This document shows, in pieces, positions 1 through 13,154 of a DNA stretch of 64,000 nucleotides. How positions within the stretch are numbered: the stretch's first letter is position 1; each line of letters starts with the position of its first letter. Under the pieces are notes generated by a model that was not told the origin of the DNA, searched no databases, and saw only the letters and a list, made by a program, of their open reading frames with translations. Made by a program: the position numbers and the translations under genes. The stretch comes from Amblyomma americanum (taxonomy: Eukaryota > Arthropoda > Arachnida > Ixodida > Ixodidae): positions 45,896,520-45,960,519 of the forward strand of contig NC_135505.1 of NCBI RefSeq assembly GCF_052857255.1, written 5' to 3'.

Positions 1-269
1 CCGACGTATTCTTTTCGTTCTCAAGACTTGCGCCCTCATGTGTTGACACCGACATGATTACTTTCCTTCGCCCACATGCCAAGCATGAATCTTCAGGCCT
101 CAGCCACACTGCTGGTACCTCCGACGGTTCAGACATCGTACCAAGAAGAGCACGTCTCTTTGGTCCTGGTCAGAAAACGCCAGTCGAGATCACTGACGAC
201 GGCATGTGATCTCGCTCGACGTCGCAGCCGCCTTCCTCTATTTCGGTAGCTATGCGTAGGAAATGGCTA

Positions 270-822
270 TTCAACACTGATGTATGAACTTCAATCCCTC
301 ACCCTTGACTTGAGACTTAGTCAAGATCTTCGATGGGGATTGTCATCACTAGCGTCGTCCACCTGATCATCGGCTAAGATTTACTCTCGTACTTCGACTT
401 GGACGTCAGCACACGGCGTAATCGCCTGAGAGATGGTTTCAATCGCCTCTCATTAAATGGAACCGCGTCCAGTCTAATACCTTCTTACACTCTCGAGAGC
501 ACTTTTACTGAATTCCTAGAGTTGACCAAGCCGTGCACACTTGATCACTTGCATAAGAACACGGTGATGCACCACAATTTCACGCTTGGCGCACCAGGCG
601 CAGCACGACCACGCCACTTATTTGGTGACCACCTGGCTATCGCCAAACGTAATTTCGACCACATACTTCAGCTCGACATTATACGTTCGCCACCCAGCGT
701 ACGGGCTTCAGCGCTGTATCTCGTTACCGTGAAAGACCGAGGTGACATGCGCCTATGCGAGGAATATCGAGCGCAGAGCACCAAAGCCATCCACGACACC
801 TGCCCGCTGCCTCACATCTAGA
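270..822 (+). pseudogene. Ty3/gypsy-type retrotransposon pol fragment (protease end to RT start), decayed
   Basis: The open stretch 399-821 contains a block matching the start of Ty3/gypsy reverse transcriptase in tick-like elements: a short AR-PR-rich segment, then LAIAKRNFDHILQLDIIR, then a degenerate LYLVTVKDRGDMRLCEEYRA where the family has a KDGDWRPCGDYRA-type motif, ending in LPHI. Just upstream (about 325-400) another frame reads VITSVVHLIIG, a stop, then DLLSYFDLDVS. This resembles the C-terminal part of the aspartic protease (I-ADV-PIIGADFL). The stop, frame changes and substituted core residues show a dead copy. No LTR, RNase H or integrase was recognised downstream. The clade assignment is from motif memory. 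Confidence 0.7.
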
Positions 823-3800
823 ATTTTACAACTGCATGGCTGTACCAACTTTAGCGGGGTGGAGCTGTTTAGCACTTTTTCTTTTTATTTATTCAATTAC
901 AAACACTACAAACTTTTCAAACTCAGCAGATTTTAATCTTGGACTTGTATCCTTACTTCCCTGATCTGCTTTCTAGGCAAAAATCTTCTAATCGCCTTTT
1001 CTTAGAGTGCCACCTATTCATTCACATTCCTTTAAAATCTCTAAACCATAGGAGCTCAACGAGAGTGACTTTGCTTTTTGCCTATAGTAGCATCTGGACA
1101 AATTCTGGCACATTCTACTAACGCAAGTTCAATTGTTTCTACAGATTAACGACACAGTGCACATATGGGATGTACTTGGTTACATTTTTATATATTCCTT
1201 TGCGTTTCAGCATACCGTGATCTCGATTAAGAGTCAATATCGCTGCCTCTTAAATAATCAAGGAATGGTTCCTTTGCCTTACGACAGTATGCTAATGTGT
1301 AGGCGTGTGCTTAGAAAAGGAAAAAGTATATATCTTAAACAAATATTGCTTTTGCTTCGAAAGGGCCCAAGTTGCCTTCAGTGGTCTCGGTAAGTTTTGT
1401 AGCTGCCAAGCAAGCTGTTGCAGACCCAGTGCTTCTGACACATTCTAGAAGAAACGGCTCGGTTAGGCTCATGGTGCATAATGCAGCGAGGTTGTCAGAG
1501 TGGTCTTACCTCAGTGCATTAACTCTGAGCGGAAGCCTTTGTTTTTCCACGCTGGGAAGCTACAGCCTGTTGAGACCTGCTATAGTGTCTTCAGTCGCGG
1601 GCTAATGGCCATCGACGCTTCCAATAAGGTTGCCATTTGGCGCTAAAATTTGCACAAACATTCAAGTGCCGAAACCTATTTGCCGACATTATTGTTTCTT
1701 TTCATGCTAAGCATTTCAAAAGCAGGTCGAAGGCACCAGGTGTACAAGTTTAAAAGGGGCAAAGGGAAAAAAAGTTATGAGCGCCGTCCTCGGTACAACT
1801 GTTACAAACAGAAAAATTTGTATGCCCTTAAACGGTGCACTTCCTTCTTGAAGCTGTCATGACAGGTGTGAAAACAAGCTTATCAGTAAAGCCGAGAAGG
1901 AAATAGTTATTAAATACCGACACTTTCGCCGTGTTATATAAAACCTGAGAAGAACGGCCTCAGAAGCACTAACTGCTGCACATAAGTTCCTTTTAGCCTT
2001 CTTGTTTTCTTGACTATTTACCTAGAGATCTTTTCGCCATACTGCGGCATGAAGACAGCAATGTTAATAACACAGCGATAATTAGCGCGCAATGTGATAT
2101 CGATTAACATTAGATTACCCAACAACTGCACACACAGCTGTTTTACACTTTTTATATTTGTGTTCCCCTAAAATATTTATATCTGGTGTTTTCGGGATGC
2201 CTGCAGGTTAAGGTAGCATATAGTTAATGTTCCAAATAATTCAGCGCAACCAGACTTCATGTGATAGGTTTACATCAACTTTAACGCAAAAACAGAGCGC
2301 AGTGATAAAGCAAATGAGAAAAATTTAGGACAAGTGTAAGGCTGCAGGAATGAATAATGTCAAGAAAAACTGAGAGGTTAAAGAGATACAAACATAGAAT
2401 TATACACTGAGATAGAATAACAGAGCAACGGATTCTATTGTGTAAACTATCAACCTAAGCATGAAGCCAAAGTCTGAACCGTGTGGCAGAGAAGACACGT
2501 TATTTACGTATGCTATTTATTTCATATGACAAGTTCTTTAACAGATGTAAATTGTGAGGTTTCAAACTTTGTTTTTGAAAATAATTCCCACAGGGGCAGA
2601 AGAAAGTTGCCAAACTCTACATTTTGATTTCTGTGGCTTGTTCTTTTCAAAAGGTAGCAAATATTATTAGTACACTTAAGAATTTCACAACATACAAAAA
2701 TATACAATGTTTATTCAACATCACAGGGATGTTTGGAGCATGGGCAAAAAGCCAGAAGAAGGCTTGACTAAGGCCCGTAACCCAATACATGGCAAGCAGT
2801 GTGCGGCTACATGATGCAGCGGTTAAAAATAAAGAATAAAAAATGGGTGCGATAGGAGAATGAAAACACAAGTCAAACATGCGCATACGTTAATATAAAA
2901 TGCATTGTAATGAAATTATTAGTTTACATGGTGAAGCGTATATATGTTTACCCATACATACAACATGATCCAAAGACATCAGGAATTAAGAACACGGCTA
3001 AAAAAGGAAAACACTAAAAAAGTAAATGCGCAAACAGTTTCAATGTTTAAGACGTGGTGACATTTCAGTCCTATACATATTTATTCCGCTGGCTCTACAA
3101 TGAAATAGAGTCAAAATATGTAATTCTGCCCCTCGCGAAATCATTCAGCAATGCAGGTAGCCTAAATTGTAACATTTTCCTTCAATATCCTGTACGGCAC
3201 TTGCTCAATTTCCATTTATCTGGGTTGCGCATTGTGTATATAGGCTTGTGTTTTTCAAGATTTGCCAGTAACTTCAAGGTGTCATTTCCGGCAGGTCACT
3301 GCTAGGCGCTCAGGGACGAATTTTAAAAATTGTATAGTAAATTATCGGCTTGCTTTTAAGGTCTTGTACGCGGTATGAACGCTCGTTGGCCTGTACTCTA
3401 TATAATGCGAGCATTTTATAGGCAACGTTAAACAACCTTTTCGGGGACCCTTTAACGTCTCCGAGTAAAACTTGAAAGAAGGCATCTCCTGGCGCCCATG
3501 AATCAAATCATATGAATTGTTTGCGAGCGAAATGTGGTGTCTGTGCCGCTTTAAAATATGTCACCATCCTTCCGCAAGGACTAAAAAAACCTCAGCATAA
3601 GAAACCCCACCAAAAAATTAGTCCAGTGTTCATACAAGGACGAGGCCCGCATTTTCGTCGAATGAAAACATGTTCGCAGGGCTTACAAGGCTGCTGTGTC
3701 TGCTCTAAAAACGAATATTAATGTCTGTAACCGTAAACGACTATGACTCTGAGACCCTTAACGGCGCAATAAAGCAAAAAACGAGAGGCAATCATTTTTC

Positions 3801-6800
3801 GGGATTTCATCTGACCAGTCCTCCTTGCACGCACAGAGAGAGGAAACAGTTACCAGGTTTGTGTGCGTTCCAGAAAACTTGTGAGCTTTTCTTTCATTTC
3901 GTGAAGCTTTCTGAGAAGCAGAACCCACAAACTGCTGTAAGAAGCAGAAACAGAGAGAGTATTAACAGACGAAAGAAAACAAGATGCAGCAAATGAAACT
4001 GCAAGCAAATCTGTCGCAACAAGTAGCGTCTTTGTAGAAAGCGCAACCACGACGGCGACGCCTTTGTTCCAAAAGTTTGTTCCTGTGACAAAGAGCCTTC
4101 AGGTTAAGGTGCTGATTGTTCGTTCGCTTGTCTACGTGCGTTCATTTTTTGAGTCGGTCTTTTTTCACCGGGGCTCTGTCGAGATATATCCGCCTAGAAG
4201 GACAATTAAGCTCAATACGAAGAGGGATTTGTATTTTAAAAACAATTATTCTGAGCGCATTCACTACTTTTCTCTTTTTTCTGATGCAAAACTTTACTGC
4301 CTAAGTTTAGTTGTATTCATTTGGCTATGACCTTTTGTTTTAGGGTCTTGCGTGTCTTACTTATCGATGCCTACGCGTTGTAATCCTGCTGCGGCACTTT
4401 GCACCGCTCAAACTTTGCTAAAGTCACATTTCTGCAATTTTATGACAAAAATTTCTGCTTCTTTTTGTGGAATGTTGGTTTACTGCCGGAAAACCAAATC
4501 ATCGGTGAGGTCGAAGTTAAAGGCTCAGACCTCTCGTTTTCGTATTCCCTGTTTCTAGCGTCAGCACATTTTTTCTCGTCTGCAGTTATAAGCTGCTATC
4601 ATTTTTATATACAAAATAATTCCATATCTATCAAGACATTTTACTGCTGAAAAATACTTATGTGGACGGGGAGTCCCCTTCTATTGGACTCGTGTACTAT
4701 CTGTAGACACACACTAGCAGGGGCTTTCTCGAAATGTTTTGTTTTCGTTCAGCTTGAAAACCTCACCTCATTGGTATTAAATTGGAGGTTCATTCATGTC
4801 ACTGTTTCTAAAATCCTCCTCAGACATTGAAACGGTATGACTGCCAATAGCATTATCTTTATCTGTTGCTGTTGATATTTTATAAGAAAGAGAGATGAAA
4901 CCTTTATTATAAGGCGGAGTTACCAGTACCGCATGTTTCTAGAGAATATATTGATATCTTATTTATTTTGAAAGAGTGGGCTGCATTGAGCGCTGCCATC
5001 TTTACGCTTTTCATTTTCAACTAGCGCCACAGAACGAGTTCTCTTGTGTAGCCTTCTTAGACGCGACTGATTCATCCCAATGCTCGAAACTCCCTTTATC
5101 CCATGATTACTCCTCAGCGTTCACCCATGCGCTGCCAGAAAAGAAAAGGTGTACAACACCCTGAGAACCTTCGGAGTTAAAAAATTAGTACTAGTCTGGC
5201 GGCACGGGCCGGAACAACCAAGTGCCCGGGCAGTGACTCAACCCAATAAGCTAACCGGGACAGTCAGCAGATAAGAGGGCTAAGTCTAACTGATCAGCAA
5301 TCGAAGCACGAAAACTTTTGTCACCTTTTTCACTACAAGCAACCTCACGAATAGAAAATAGGGCCAATTATCTTTGAACTACGAAGGCGTCGAGAGAGAT
5401 GCATGGCTTTATTTTGAGCTCGAAGTCTGCACTCACGTAATAATATTGAGTAATTGCTCCTTTCTATAAGATATAACGGCACTTTGTGGTTTCATGTAAT
5501 CATAATGGATAGATTATTGTTACGATTGACTGAAACATCGTTAGAGTGTCAGGGCTTCTGTGAGTTACGTTAAATTAGAGAGCGGTCGATGACCAACGCC
5601 ATTCTCCTCCCGACGACCGCTCACTATACTCATAAATTACGAAGACTACTTCACCCAAAAAAAAACACTCACTGATCAAGTCTTCAATCTTGGTGTTTCG
5701 CGCGCTGTACACAAAACTGATTGTTCCTTTGCTTTGGAGGTGGGAAGGATTGTTCTTTAGTCGCAGATGGTACACTATAATAATCAGACCCTTTGCCCGT
5801 GCCGCTTGGTAAAATGTGCTTGAGCAAAGGCAGGAAGATTCTGACTTTACTTCAGGCCAATATTAATACCTTATTAAACGGGACACTCGGTACGTTAAAG
5901 CTCGCTTACGGTCCGGGAATTTCAAATAAAGCGAAACACTCCTAAGGCAATGTGCAGGGTTTAGAAAATTGGGAAAGGTGGTGGCTTCGTTGTGTGTATA
6001 TAAAGCGAAATTCCTTGCGTTGGCTGACGCGTGAAGTTATATAATAATTTAAAGTGACTAAATAAAAATTTCTATAAGCACCAGTCTAAATATGAAACTG
6101 CACCTACACGCAGGGACAACGAAACACGGTAGCGCTTGAAGGGAGTGAATAAAAAAGTCCTCTGTGTTCAATTCCCAAGCCTGCTACTATATGTGCCGCC
6201 ACTGCTATCTGGCAATGATGGCTCATGTTAAGGCACAACGACGCACAAGAAGTAACAAACAACGGTGCACTCAAGATGGACGCCCGTCCGCGCCCATCTT
6301 TGCTACTTCAAGCCTGTCGCGCTGCTCTTCCTTCAACAAATGTGACCAACAGCCTCTCAGTCTATCCTCGAAAAGAAAAATAGCTTTCAGTGGCCTAAGG
6401 CGCAATTAGACTGTTTTTCCGAAACTGTTCCACGCGACAACAGGTCATTTAATATTCTCCATATTGCAATCAATGCACGATCAGGTCTTCCTTGTCGCAA
6501 GATGACAAGTTCTCATTAAAACGGCTGCGGCTGTCGCATATCCTCTGGCCTCTCATGGATATTCAGGAAGCTTCACTGTGCTCTGAAAATCCGGCTAGCA
6601 GGCTTTGCGACTGGACTTTAATTGGGCGGCACATTTTAACGGCTAAAAAAATACGGCATAAGTGTCATAACTTCGCTGAAGCCTGAATATTTCTGGTTGC
6701 TTTTAAAAAAAACTTATTGGAAACACGAGGCCTTTCATTCAAATCAGCGCGTATTAAGGGTATTTTGGCTTCCTCATGTCGGTTGAAATCAGACTGCAAA

Positions 6801-7040
6801 AAACCTGCGTTTTTAGCGTGCCTACGCTCTAATCATTGAATCGTTTTCCAATTTCTGTGGGAAGATGATCAAACAAAAAGGTGATCCGTGCCTCTGATAA
6901 TTGCTTCCTCCTTTAAGTCCTTTTCATTCAGCAAAAATGATCCTTTCGACGATGACCCAATGGCTTTGCAAAATTGTGTTCTGTATCACTAGAGGGGCAG
7001 TTGCTCGCTGTAGTTTTCGCACTTAACTCAACCCAGTTCA
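823..7040. other. AT-rich intergenic DNA, no gene recognised
   Basis: Only short open frames without domain, codon or splice support occur here. A stretch around 2650-2830, read on the minus strand, has a LINE-3'UTR-like look (a GTCAAGCC-type motif followed by AATAAA near 2709-2714), but it is too weak for an element call. No RNA gene was seen. Confidence 0.6.
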
Positions 7041-7057
7041 GTTCCATTCGAATAAAA

Positions 7058-7100
7058 TGTGTGTGTGTGTCTCTGTGTGTGGTCTGTGTGTGTGTGTGTT
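7058..7100. repeat. (TG)n microsatellite, imperfect
   Basis: Alternating TG/GT dinucleotides interrupted by TCTC and GGTC. The GTGC/GCGC-rich stretch around it (to about 7190) contains repeats of TTTTGTGCGG and TGTGTTCCGGCG. The overlapping open frames on both strands result from this low complexity. Confidence 0.9.
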
Positions 7101-7199
7101 TTGTGCGGTGCGCGCGTGTGTTCCGGCGTTTTGTACTGTATATGTTTTGTGCGGCGCTTTGTTCGGTTCATGTGTGTTCCGGCGATTTGTGCTATGCCT

Positions 7200-9580
7200 G
7201 AATTGCAGCCACAAGACACCCTGCTGTACTGTGGCTCATCGCGCGCAAAGCGCGTACGTGCCATTTCCCAAAAGAGTTTTTTTTTTCTCTTTTTTCATTT
7301 CGGGGTCTAACTCAGACGCATTACAGCCGAATTTTCGACGCCTATAAATATTCGTCTGGAATAATCATGTAGCACTCAGAAGAAGACTGGTCCCCAGTTG
7401 ATACATGAATTAATCTTTTGTTATGTTTTTAAACGTGTGTCCGCCAATTTACCATCAGGGCCGAAACATTGCACAGAGGAGTACGTAAAAGTGAAAGTGA
7501 AAAGAATCACACAAACAAAATTAGTGCAGTAGGATCAAGTCATATAATCGCTGACGGCATTATTAAACAGGTCGGCGTCTATAATGGGGGCGATAGATGT
7601 TTGAAGATGGTTCCATTCGTTAAATGTCTTGGTGATGAAAAATGCGAAATGTAGATTGGTAGTTTGGTCTGCGGAGAAATTATTTTCTGATTGCATAACC
7701 ACGAAGTTTATCAAATATGTGAAACATTTATTCTTATCGAGTATTGCTAGGAACACACGTATGCTTAATGTTGAGCATGATTCCATCTACTTGCTTTCAT
7801 ATTGCCCACGATCATGGGGATAATATAAATTTGAACATAAAGTGGGGCTAGTTCGTTCTGCCTTACGTAAAAAAGCACATGACAGCTGTAAAATGACATA
7901 GCGTATCTATCATCCATGTCTGGAAGCTTTAGCCTTCCTCTGCTGCTGGGAATTGCTTAGCTACTTACGCAATGGAAACACACGTTCGGGCAGGATTGCC
8001 GCGGTGGTTCGCGCTCTTCCATATTCCTCCTGTTCCCTGCGACTTTTTTTGCCGCATGATGAGTCATGCAACGAAAACTGTACCTTCTCTATTTCTTCAC
8101 TGTCCTCGCCTTCTGGCGCGCTAAATCTAAATTTTTATGTGCAGGACATTGACAGAAAGCTTCTTTAACAATCTCAAAAGCAAATTGACAGGAATGCTCA
8201 TCTGGAATAGTTTCGCACTAGCGTCGAGCACTTTTCAAATTGGTGGAGACTACTGGGAATTGAACGAAAACTTGAATCTTTGTATGTATGGTGAAAGTTC
8301 ATGACAGCACTTACTTTCTTCTTGTGTTCAACCTACGATAGTGTTCTACTCCGCTACAATCCTGGAAAATGAAAAAAGCCCTACTGCAATTCAAAATCTC
8401 TCGCTCAAAAGCAGAAAGTGTGTTTACTACTCTGCCGGCCATCTAATATAAGTGTCGTTATTCTGTTACCTGGTCAGTGTTGTGGAGATTGAGCTCTAGA
8501 AGCAAGAATACATACATGCTCAGTAAGCTTCGCGTTCCTCTCAAAGCATTGCGAATGAAGTTTTTAAGCGAATTAGTGCGTTTCATCAAGTGCACCATAA
8601 AATTAGGCGTCAAATTGTCCGCGAGAGGAAACCTTTCAAGCCTCTGGTTGCCTTACTTCCTTCTAGGCAGCAGCAGAATTGATACTCGGATGCAGTTTTT
8701 TTGCGTTTAAGTCCTTGCACTGACGCTCAAAACGATTTAACTAAAACATTGAGTATTACCAGTTTATGAACATCATGCATATATATTCTGTGCAGACCAG
8801 TGGTCAACACTAGGAGTTTTCCCTAACGACATCAATTGAAACAGCCCGAACAATGCGTCTACATGAAAGCTAGTGACACATTTTCTATACAATTAACCAC
8901 TAGTGCCTTCTGAAGTAAAGCATTAGCATTACTTGCTCGGTGATATGGTACAATTCTTGAAAGGAAGGGTAGATTTTTAAACAAACATAAAATAACACGA
9001 ATATTGTGCAGCTATTGCTTTCGAAACGCAATCTAATGGTAATGAAGCAATTAAACCAATGAGCATCGCAGTAAGACCACGGAAAGTTTTTTCTCTAAAT
9101 GTATTTACTGTAACTGAAAACCACCTAAGTATGTTCCTTGTAAAGTTAGTTCAACTTGCATTTTGTCCACCACCCTGACCAGTCATTATCAGCACATCAG
9201 ATACGGTCTATCTTATAGGGGTGGAAACTTGCGAAAGTCGGTATGGGTGATCTATTGAATGAGGTGTAGCGCGAACCAAGATGAAGGTGGTGTGTTTATC
9301 TGTTCATTGTCCATCGTCTTCGTCTGCGCTACTCCTCATGCCATGGATCGCAGGCTGTCTTGTTATCACAGTCCTCCCGACTTTCATCGTGATTTAGGGA
9401 ATTATATCGAGGTAAGGTGTAGCATACACGTCATTACATGCAGACGTATTTAAATATTTGCATAAAAATAACAGTAGATTTACATAGACATCCACAGTAC
9501 AACTTTTCTTTGCCAAATGTAGCCAGGCAAAGGGTTTTGCTTCCCAGCCGTATAATGGAGCTCTTATAGCACTCCTAGAG
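7200..9580. other. AT-rich intergenic DNA, nothing recognised
   Basis: No coding domain, tRNA-like fold or repeat family was recognised. The small open frames present have no similarity I can name. Confidence 0.5.
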
Positions 9581-9589
9581 GCCAAAAGA

Positions 9590-9825
9590 TATGAGAAAGC
9601 AAGATCAGTAGGTGCCACTAGCATACATAGATTTAGAGATAAACGTGAAACCACGCACTTTATCCTCTCTTTCTCTCCCCTCCCCTCTTTCATTTCATTT
9701 CTCCATTCTGCCTGCTATCTTTTACTTCCGCTGCCCCAGCTCAGGTGCTTCAGTATCGATGGCAGATGCCGAGGCTAGCAAAAATCTTTTCCTTCCTTTT
9801 TAATATTACTTTAATAAAAACCACT
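9590..9825 (+). repeat. Possible retroposon 3' tail with polyadenylation signal
   Basis: A C/T-rich stretch (about 9661-9730) leads into CCCAGCTCAGGTGCTTCAG and a TCGATGGCAGATGCC segment, followed by an A/T-rich end with AATAAAAA at about 9813. This resembles the 3' end of a dispersed tick retroposon, but I cannot name the family and see no coding part. Confidence is low. Confidence 0.3.
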
Positions 9826-10363
9826 TACTACTAGAGATAAAGGTGTGCTACAAGTGCTCCTCCATATCATCAAGCAATAAACCCTGTCTAAGGGTTACCT
9901 TTGGCAAACACGTAACGCACATACATGGGCGTGCATGCATGCGTATTAATGGATGTTCGAAGTTTGTTTAAATGGGCATGAACGGCTACGTATTGCAGAC
10001 TCACACGATACGCTATCTAAATCCGCTTCTGGTTTAATCAGGCTCAGTTCTTTTAAATTACGCATCTTACACTCTTAGCTCACGTTGCGTGATAGGCTCT
10101 GTTTGAGGCGCAGTGAAGATATATTGCACATCGAGTGACTGGAAATCACACACACACAAAAATGCAATCTAAAGGAACCAGGGACAGGCTGTAACTGAAA
10201 GTTCTAAAAGCATACAGTGAGCTTTCATTATGGACACTCAAATAAATTTAAGGCCTCCGAAATAATCGCTGATGAGGAATTCAAATTAACAAAATTGGCA
10301 GTGGTTTAGCCCTGGTTAAAAGTGGAGTGACGCGATAGCTACAGCTGGCTGAGTGCAACTTAG

Positions 10364-10480
10364 TCACGTGACCAACCACATGACGAACCACGTGATCAGT
10401 CATGGCGCCGCGCCGCCGGCAGCTGCCCCGCACCACGTGACCAACCACGTGACAGCATGGCGGCGCAGCCACAGGGTGGC
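10364..10480. promoter_or_regulatory. Cluster of CACGTG (E-box/CLEAR-like) motifs
   Basis: Four CACGTG palindromes lie within 87 bp (10365-10370, 10389-10394, 10434-10439, 10446-10451), plus a CACATG between them. Two occur as GTCACGTGAC-like or CCACGTGACC contexts, and the segment is GC-rich at its 3' side. CACGTG is the core bound by bHLH factors of the USF/MYC/TFEB type. The block looks like a degenerate duplication of CACGTGACCAACCAC, so it may be a repeat and not a selected enhancer. No coding start was recognised nearby. Confidence 0.35.
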
Positions 10481-10499
10481 GGCGCCGCCGCGCTGAAAG

Positions 10500-11488
10500 C
10501 TCGAAATGTTACCGTAATGTAGCCATCGCTACAAAATTCCCTTCCACACATTGTATTATGTTGTGTTACGGGCATAGGGGACATCGTTGTCATTCATGTC
10601 GCATAGTATTGATAATTCAGCGTTTCCAAAAATAAGCAGCAGTAGTCGTGTGTTGCTCTATGCGAGCTGCCGTGCTTTGCAGAAAGCCTATTTATAAAAG
10701 CCAGAAATTGTATAGCGATACAGGCACGCTAATTTCGCAAACGCTAGTCAAAAACATCTTCACCAAAAAAAAGACGAAAACAAATCCCACCAGAATCAAT
10801 ATGGCGCGTATTTCGGGTCGCTTAATTCACAAATGAAGGAATCAATTTTGAAAGCTTTAGGATGCTGATGCTTGCACTTCACTACCATACGCTTTACATG
10901 ACGACACTGAATGTTTCAAAGCACATGTCGATACGTAGTAAAAAAATCGTGCAAAATTAGCGAAAGTTTTGACCGGGCAAGCCGAATGGTGATCAGAAAA
11001 AAACACCTCTATGACCCAGTATTCCTGACCAGAGAGAAAAGAACAGAGTGAGAATGTAAAGTGTTATCAGATTGCGACCGACATGGTGGTGTAACGTATT
11101 TCGGTACTCGTTCGCTTCTCCGCAATTCACTGAGCCACTCCTTGGAAGGTTTTTAAGCTCGAATATTGCAGACGGCGCACTTGGCTGTAGTTATAGTCAT
11201 ATTTTCCGTCTTCGGAATTCCTTCGAGTGCCAAATTTTGGCTCCAAATCGAAATCCTTGTATTTCAGGCAGTTAAAATCAGTCTTTTTCTGCCAGGGAGA
11301 TTTTCTGTTAGCCACGCAGTACCTATTCCTCACCCTGATGTCGCGACCTTACCAATCCTACCTGCAGGACGAAGGAAGAAAACAGAACAGTCAGGCGGTG
11401 CACGAAGGTAAATGTCCAGTTTTTCACCCAAGGGGTTAGGCGTCGTCCGGATCAACCATTTTCCGGTGTCCGCGACAGCAGCTGCGGG
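10500..11488. other. Intergenic DNA, nothing recognised
   Basis: No domain-bearing frame, RNA gene or repeat family was recognised between the CACGTG cluster and the LINE tail. Confidence 0.5.
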
Positions 11489-12345
11489 TTTATTTATTTC
11501 AAATACCTTACAGGCCCGTAGGGCATTGTGTAAGGGGGGCGGTAAAACAAAGAACAAATTTAAAAGGGGACAAACAAAAACAAGGAAACAAGGCACTATA
11601 CATGATCAGTAAAAAATTTTATACACTTCAATAAAATACAGAAAAGTTGACATAGGAACACAGAAATAGGAACGCATGATAAGTAAAGGTAAAGTTGGCA
11701 TAGCAACACCGAAATAAATCCAAAAAAGGGACCCAAGGTACATAACTCAAAAAATAAAATTAAAAAGCACATAGCGCGTTTACTAGTATCAACAAAATTT
11801 GGAAACAAATTAAAACAAAAGGAGAGAAAAAAGTAAACGAAATGTGTAACGGAAAACGTAAAAGAGATTGCATCAACATGTCAAGATGGCTTCAGTGAAA
11901 TGTGCAATGAGTTGGTGATGGAAAATATCGGGATTAGACAGCGAGGCGATGTTGTCTGGGAGGTTATTTCATAATCTGGTGGCTCATGGAAGTGCTAATG
12001 AATTGAAAGCTAATGTGTCACCATAGATGCGTGTAAAACTGGGATGATTGTGCAATCTTTTGGATGTGCGAGACGGGACATCTAGGTGAAATGAGCATGA
12101 TCTATTGGAGTGCACGTACTTGTGAAATAATGTTAGCAAAGCGATGTCACGGCGTATGCCTAAAGATTGCAAAGATCGATTTTAATCTGAGTGACGCTTG
12201 AATCGTCGTTATAATTTTTAGACATGAATCGTACTGCCCTATTTTGAATGGTTTCAAATGTGGTGACCGTGTTCTAATAAGGAGACCAAATGGAGGAACG
12301 TACTCAAGCTGTGGTCGAACAAATGTTAGGTATCACGCGCCTTGC
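11489..12345 (-). mobile_element. 5'-truncated CR1/L2-like LINE: RT C-terminus plus 3'UTR
   Basis: Read on the minus strand, 12345-11870 encodes the end of a CR1/L2/Jockey-type ORF2. It starts near an SVWSPY-like motif, then TIQNRAVRF, and continues in the open piece 12172-11984 with DIALLTLFHKYVHSN, a serine/arginine-rich segment with RLHNHPSFTRIYGD, and FNSLALP. That order is typical of the region after the RT domain in these clades. In-frame stops and a frame change show decay. The 3'UTR runs to a short AAATAAATAAA tail at 11499-11489. It abuts the Tx1-like EN fragment. Confidence 0.75.
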
Positions 12346-12349
12346 AAAC

Positions 12350-13154
12350 CCTCCGCCGTATCCTGAAGGTTCCATTTGTCTATGATCGCGACAGTAACTT
12401 CGTACTTGCGTTCCTGAACACCCTTGCACTGGTCTTATCGCAGCCGTTCAGGACGCAGTTGAAGTCGCCCGTGATAATAAGCTTTTTCTCGAAACAAAGG
12501 TGCTGTTCGACACTTTGAAAAAACGCGACCCTTTCGTCCGCAATCTTTGGGGCATACCACAGACAACCCGCCAATCAGCGTTATTCAATGTAACATCGAC
12601 AGCGACACACCGACCTGAAGGGCACGAGGAATTATCGTGCACGACAAAACACGGCAACATCTTTACAAAAAGGACGCTGCCAGCGGATATATCAATCGCA
12701 TGGCTTACTACAGCGTAGAATTTAGACGTGAAACGTCGCATCATGCTCCCGGTCACATGTTCCCCGTCTACTTTTGTCTCCTGCACGGCCAGTAGGTCGA
12801 TATCGTGCTCCATTAAAAGCCGGTACACTTGGCTTTGCTTTTTCTTTCCTGCCAAGCCCTAACATTGAGTGTGGCTACTTTCAACGGGGTTACAGAAGCC
12901 ATTTTCGCAAAGAGTGAAGAGGCCAAGAGCATGCTGTTACCCCTCCCACCATCTAGCACATTGATAGACGCCGTCGTTGGCACCGGAGTCATCCGGTCCA
13001 GGCACCTGACCATGCCACGGGGCTGCCTTATCGCCAGCACGCTTGTCCGCCAAAAAGTTTGGTGTCGGTCAGAGAAGACCATCGGGACTGAGCAATTATT
13101 GCTGGCGGCTCCTAACCACTGAAAGCGTCTGCCTTGTCCCCTTGGTTGCCGGTC
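12350..13154 (-). mobile_element. L1/Tx1-like LINE, 5' part: 5'UTR and start of the endonuclease domain
   Basis: On the minus strand the apurinic-type endonuclease begins near 12905 with VATLNVR. It continues in another frame (12855-12448) with AGKKKQSQVYRLL, DIDLLAVQETKVDG and a central segment, and in a third frame (12574-12380) with YAP, ERVAFFQSVEQHL and IITGDFNCVLNGCDKTSA. LNVR, QETK and GDFNC are the expected endonuclease motifs in order, and two frame changes break the reading. The stretch 13154-12906 upstream looks like 5'UTR or leader. The piece stops at the CR1-like fragment without an RT, and it lies downstream of an RT-bearing piece of the same type. Confidence 0.7.

Noticed and set aside
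7028..7347. Cys/Val-rich open frames on both strands
   Set aside because: Translation of the TG/GTGC-rich microsatellite region.
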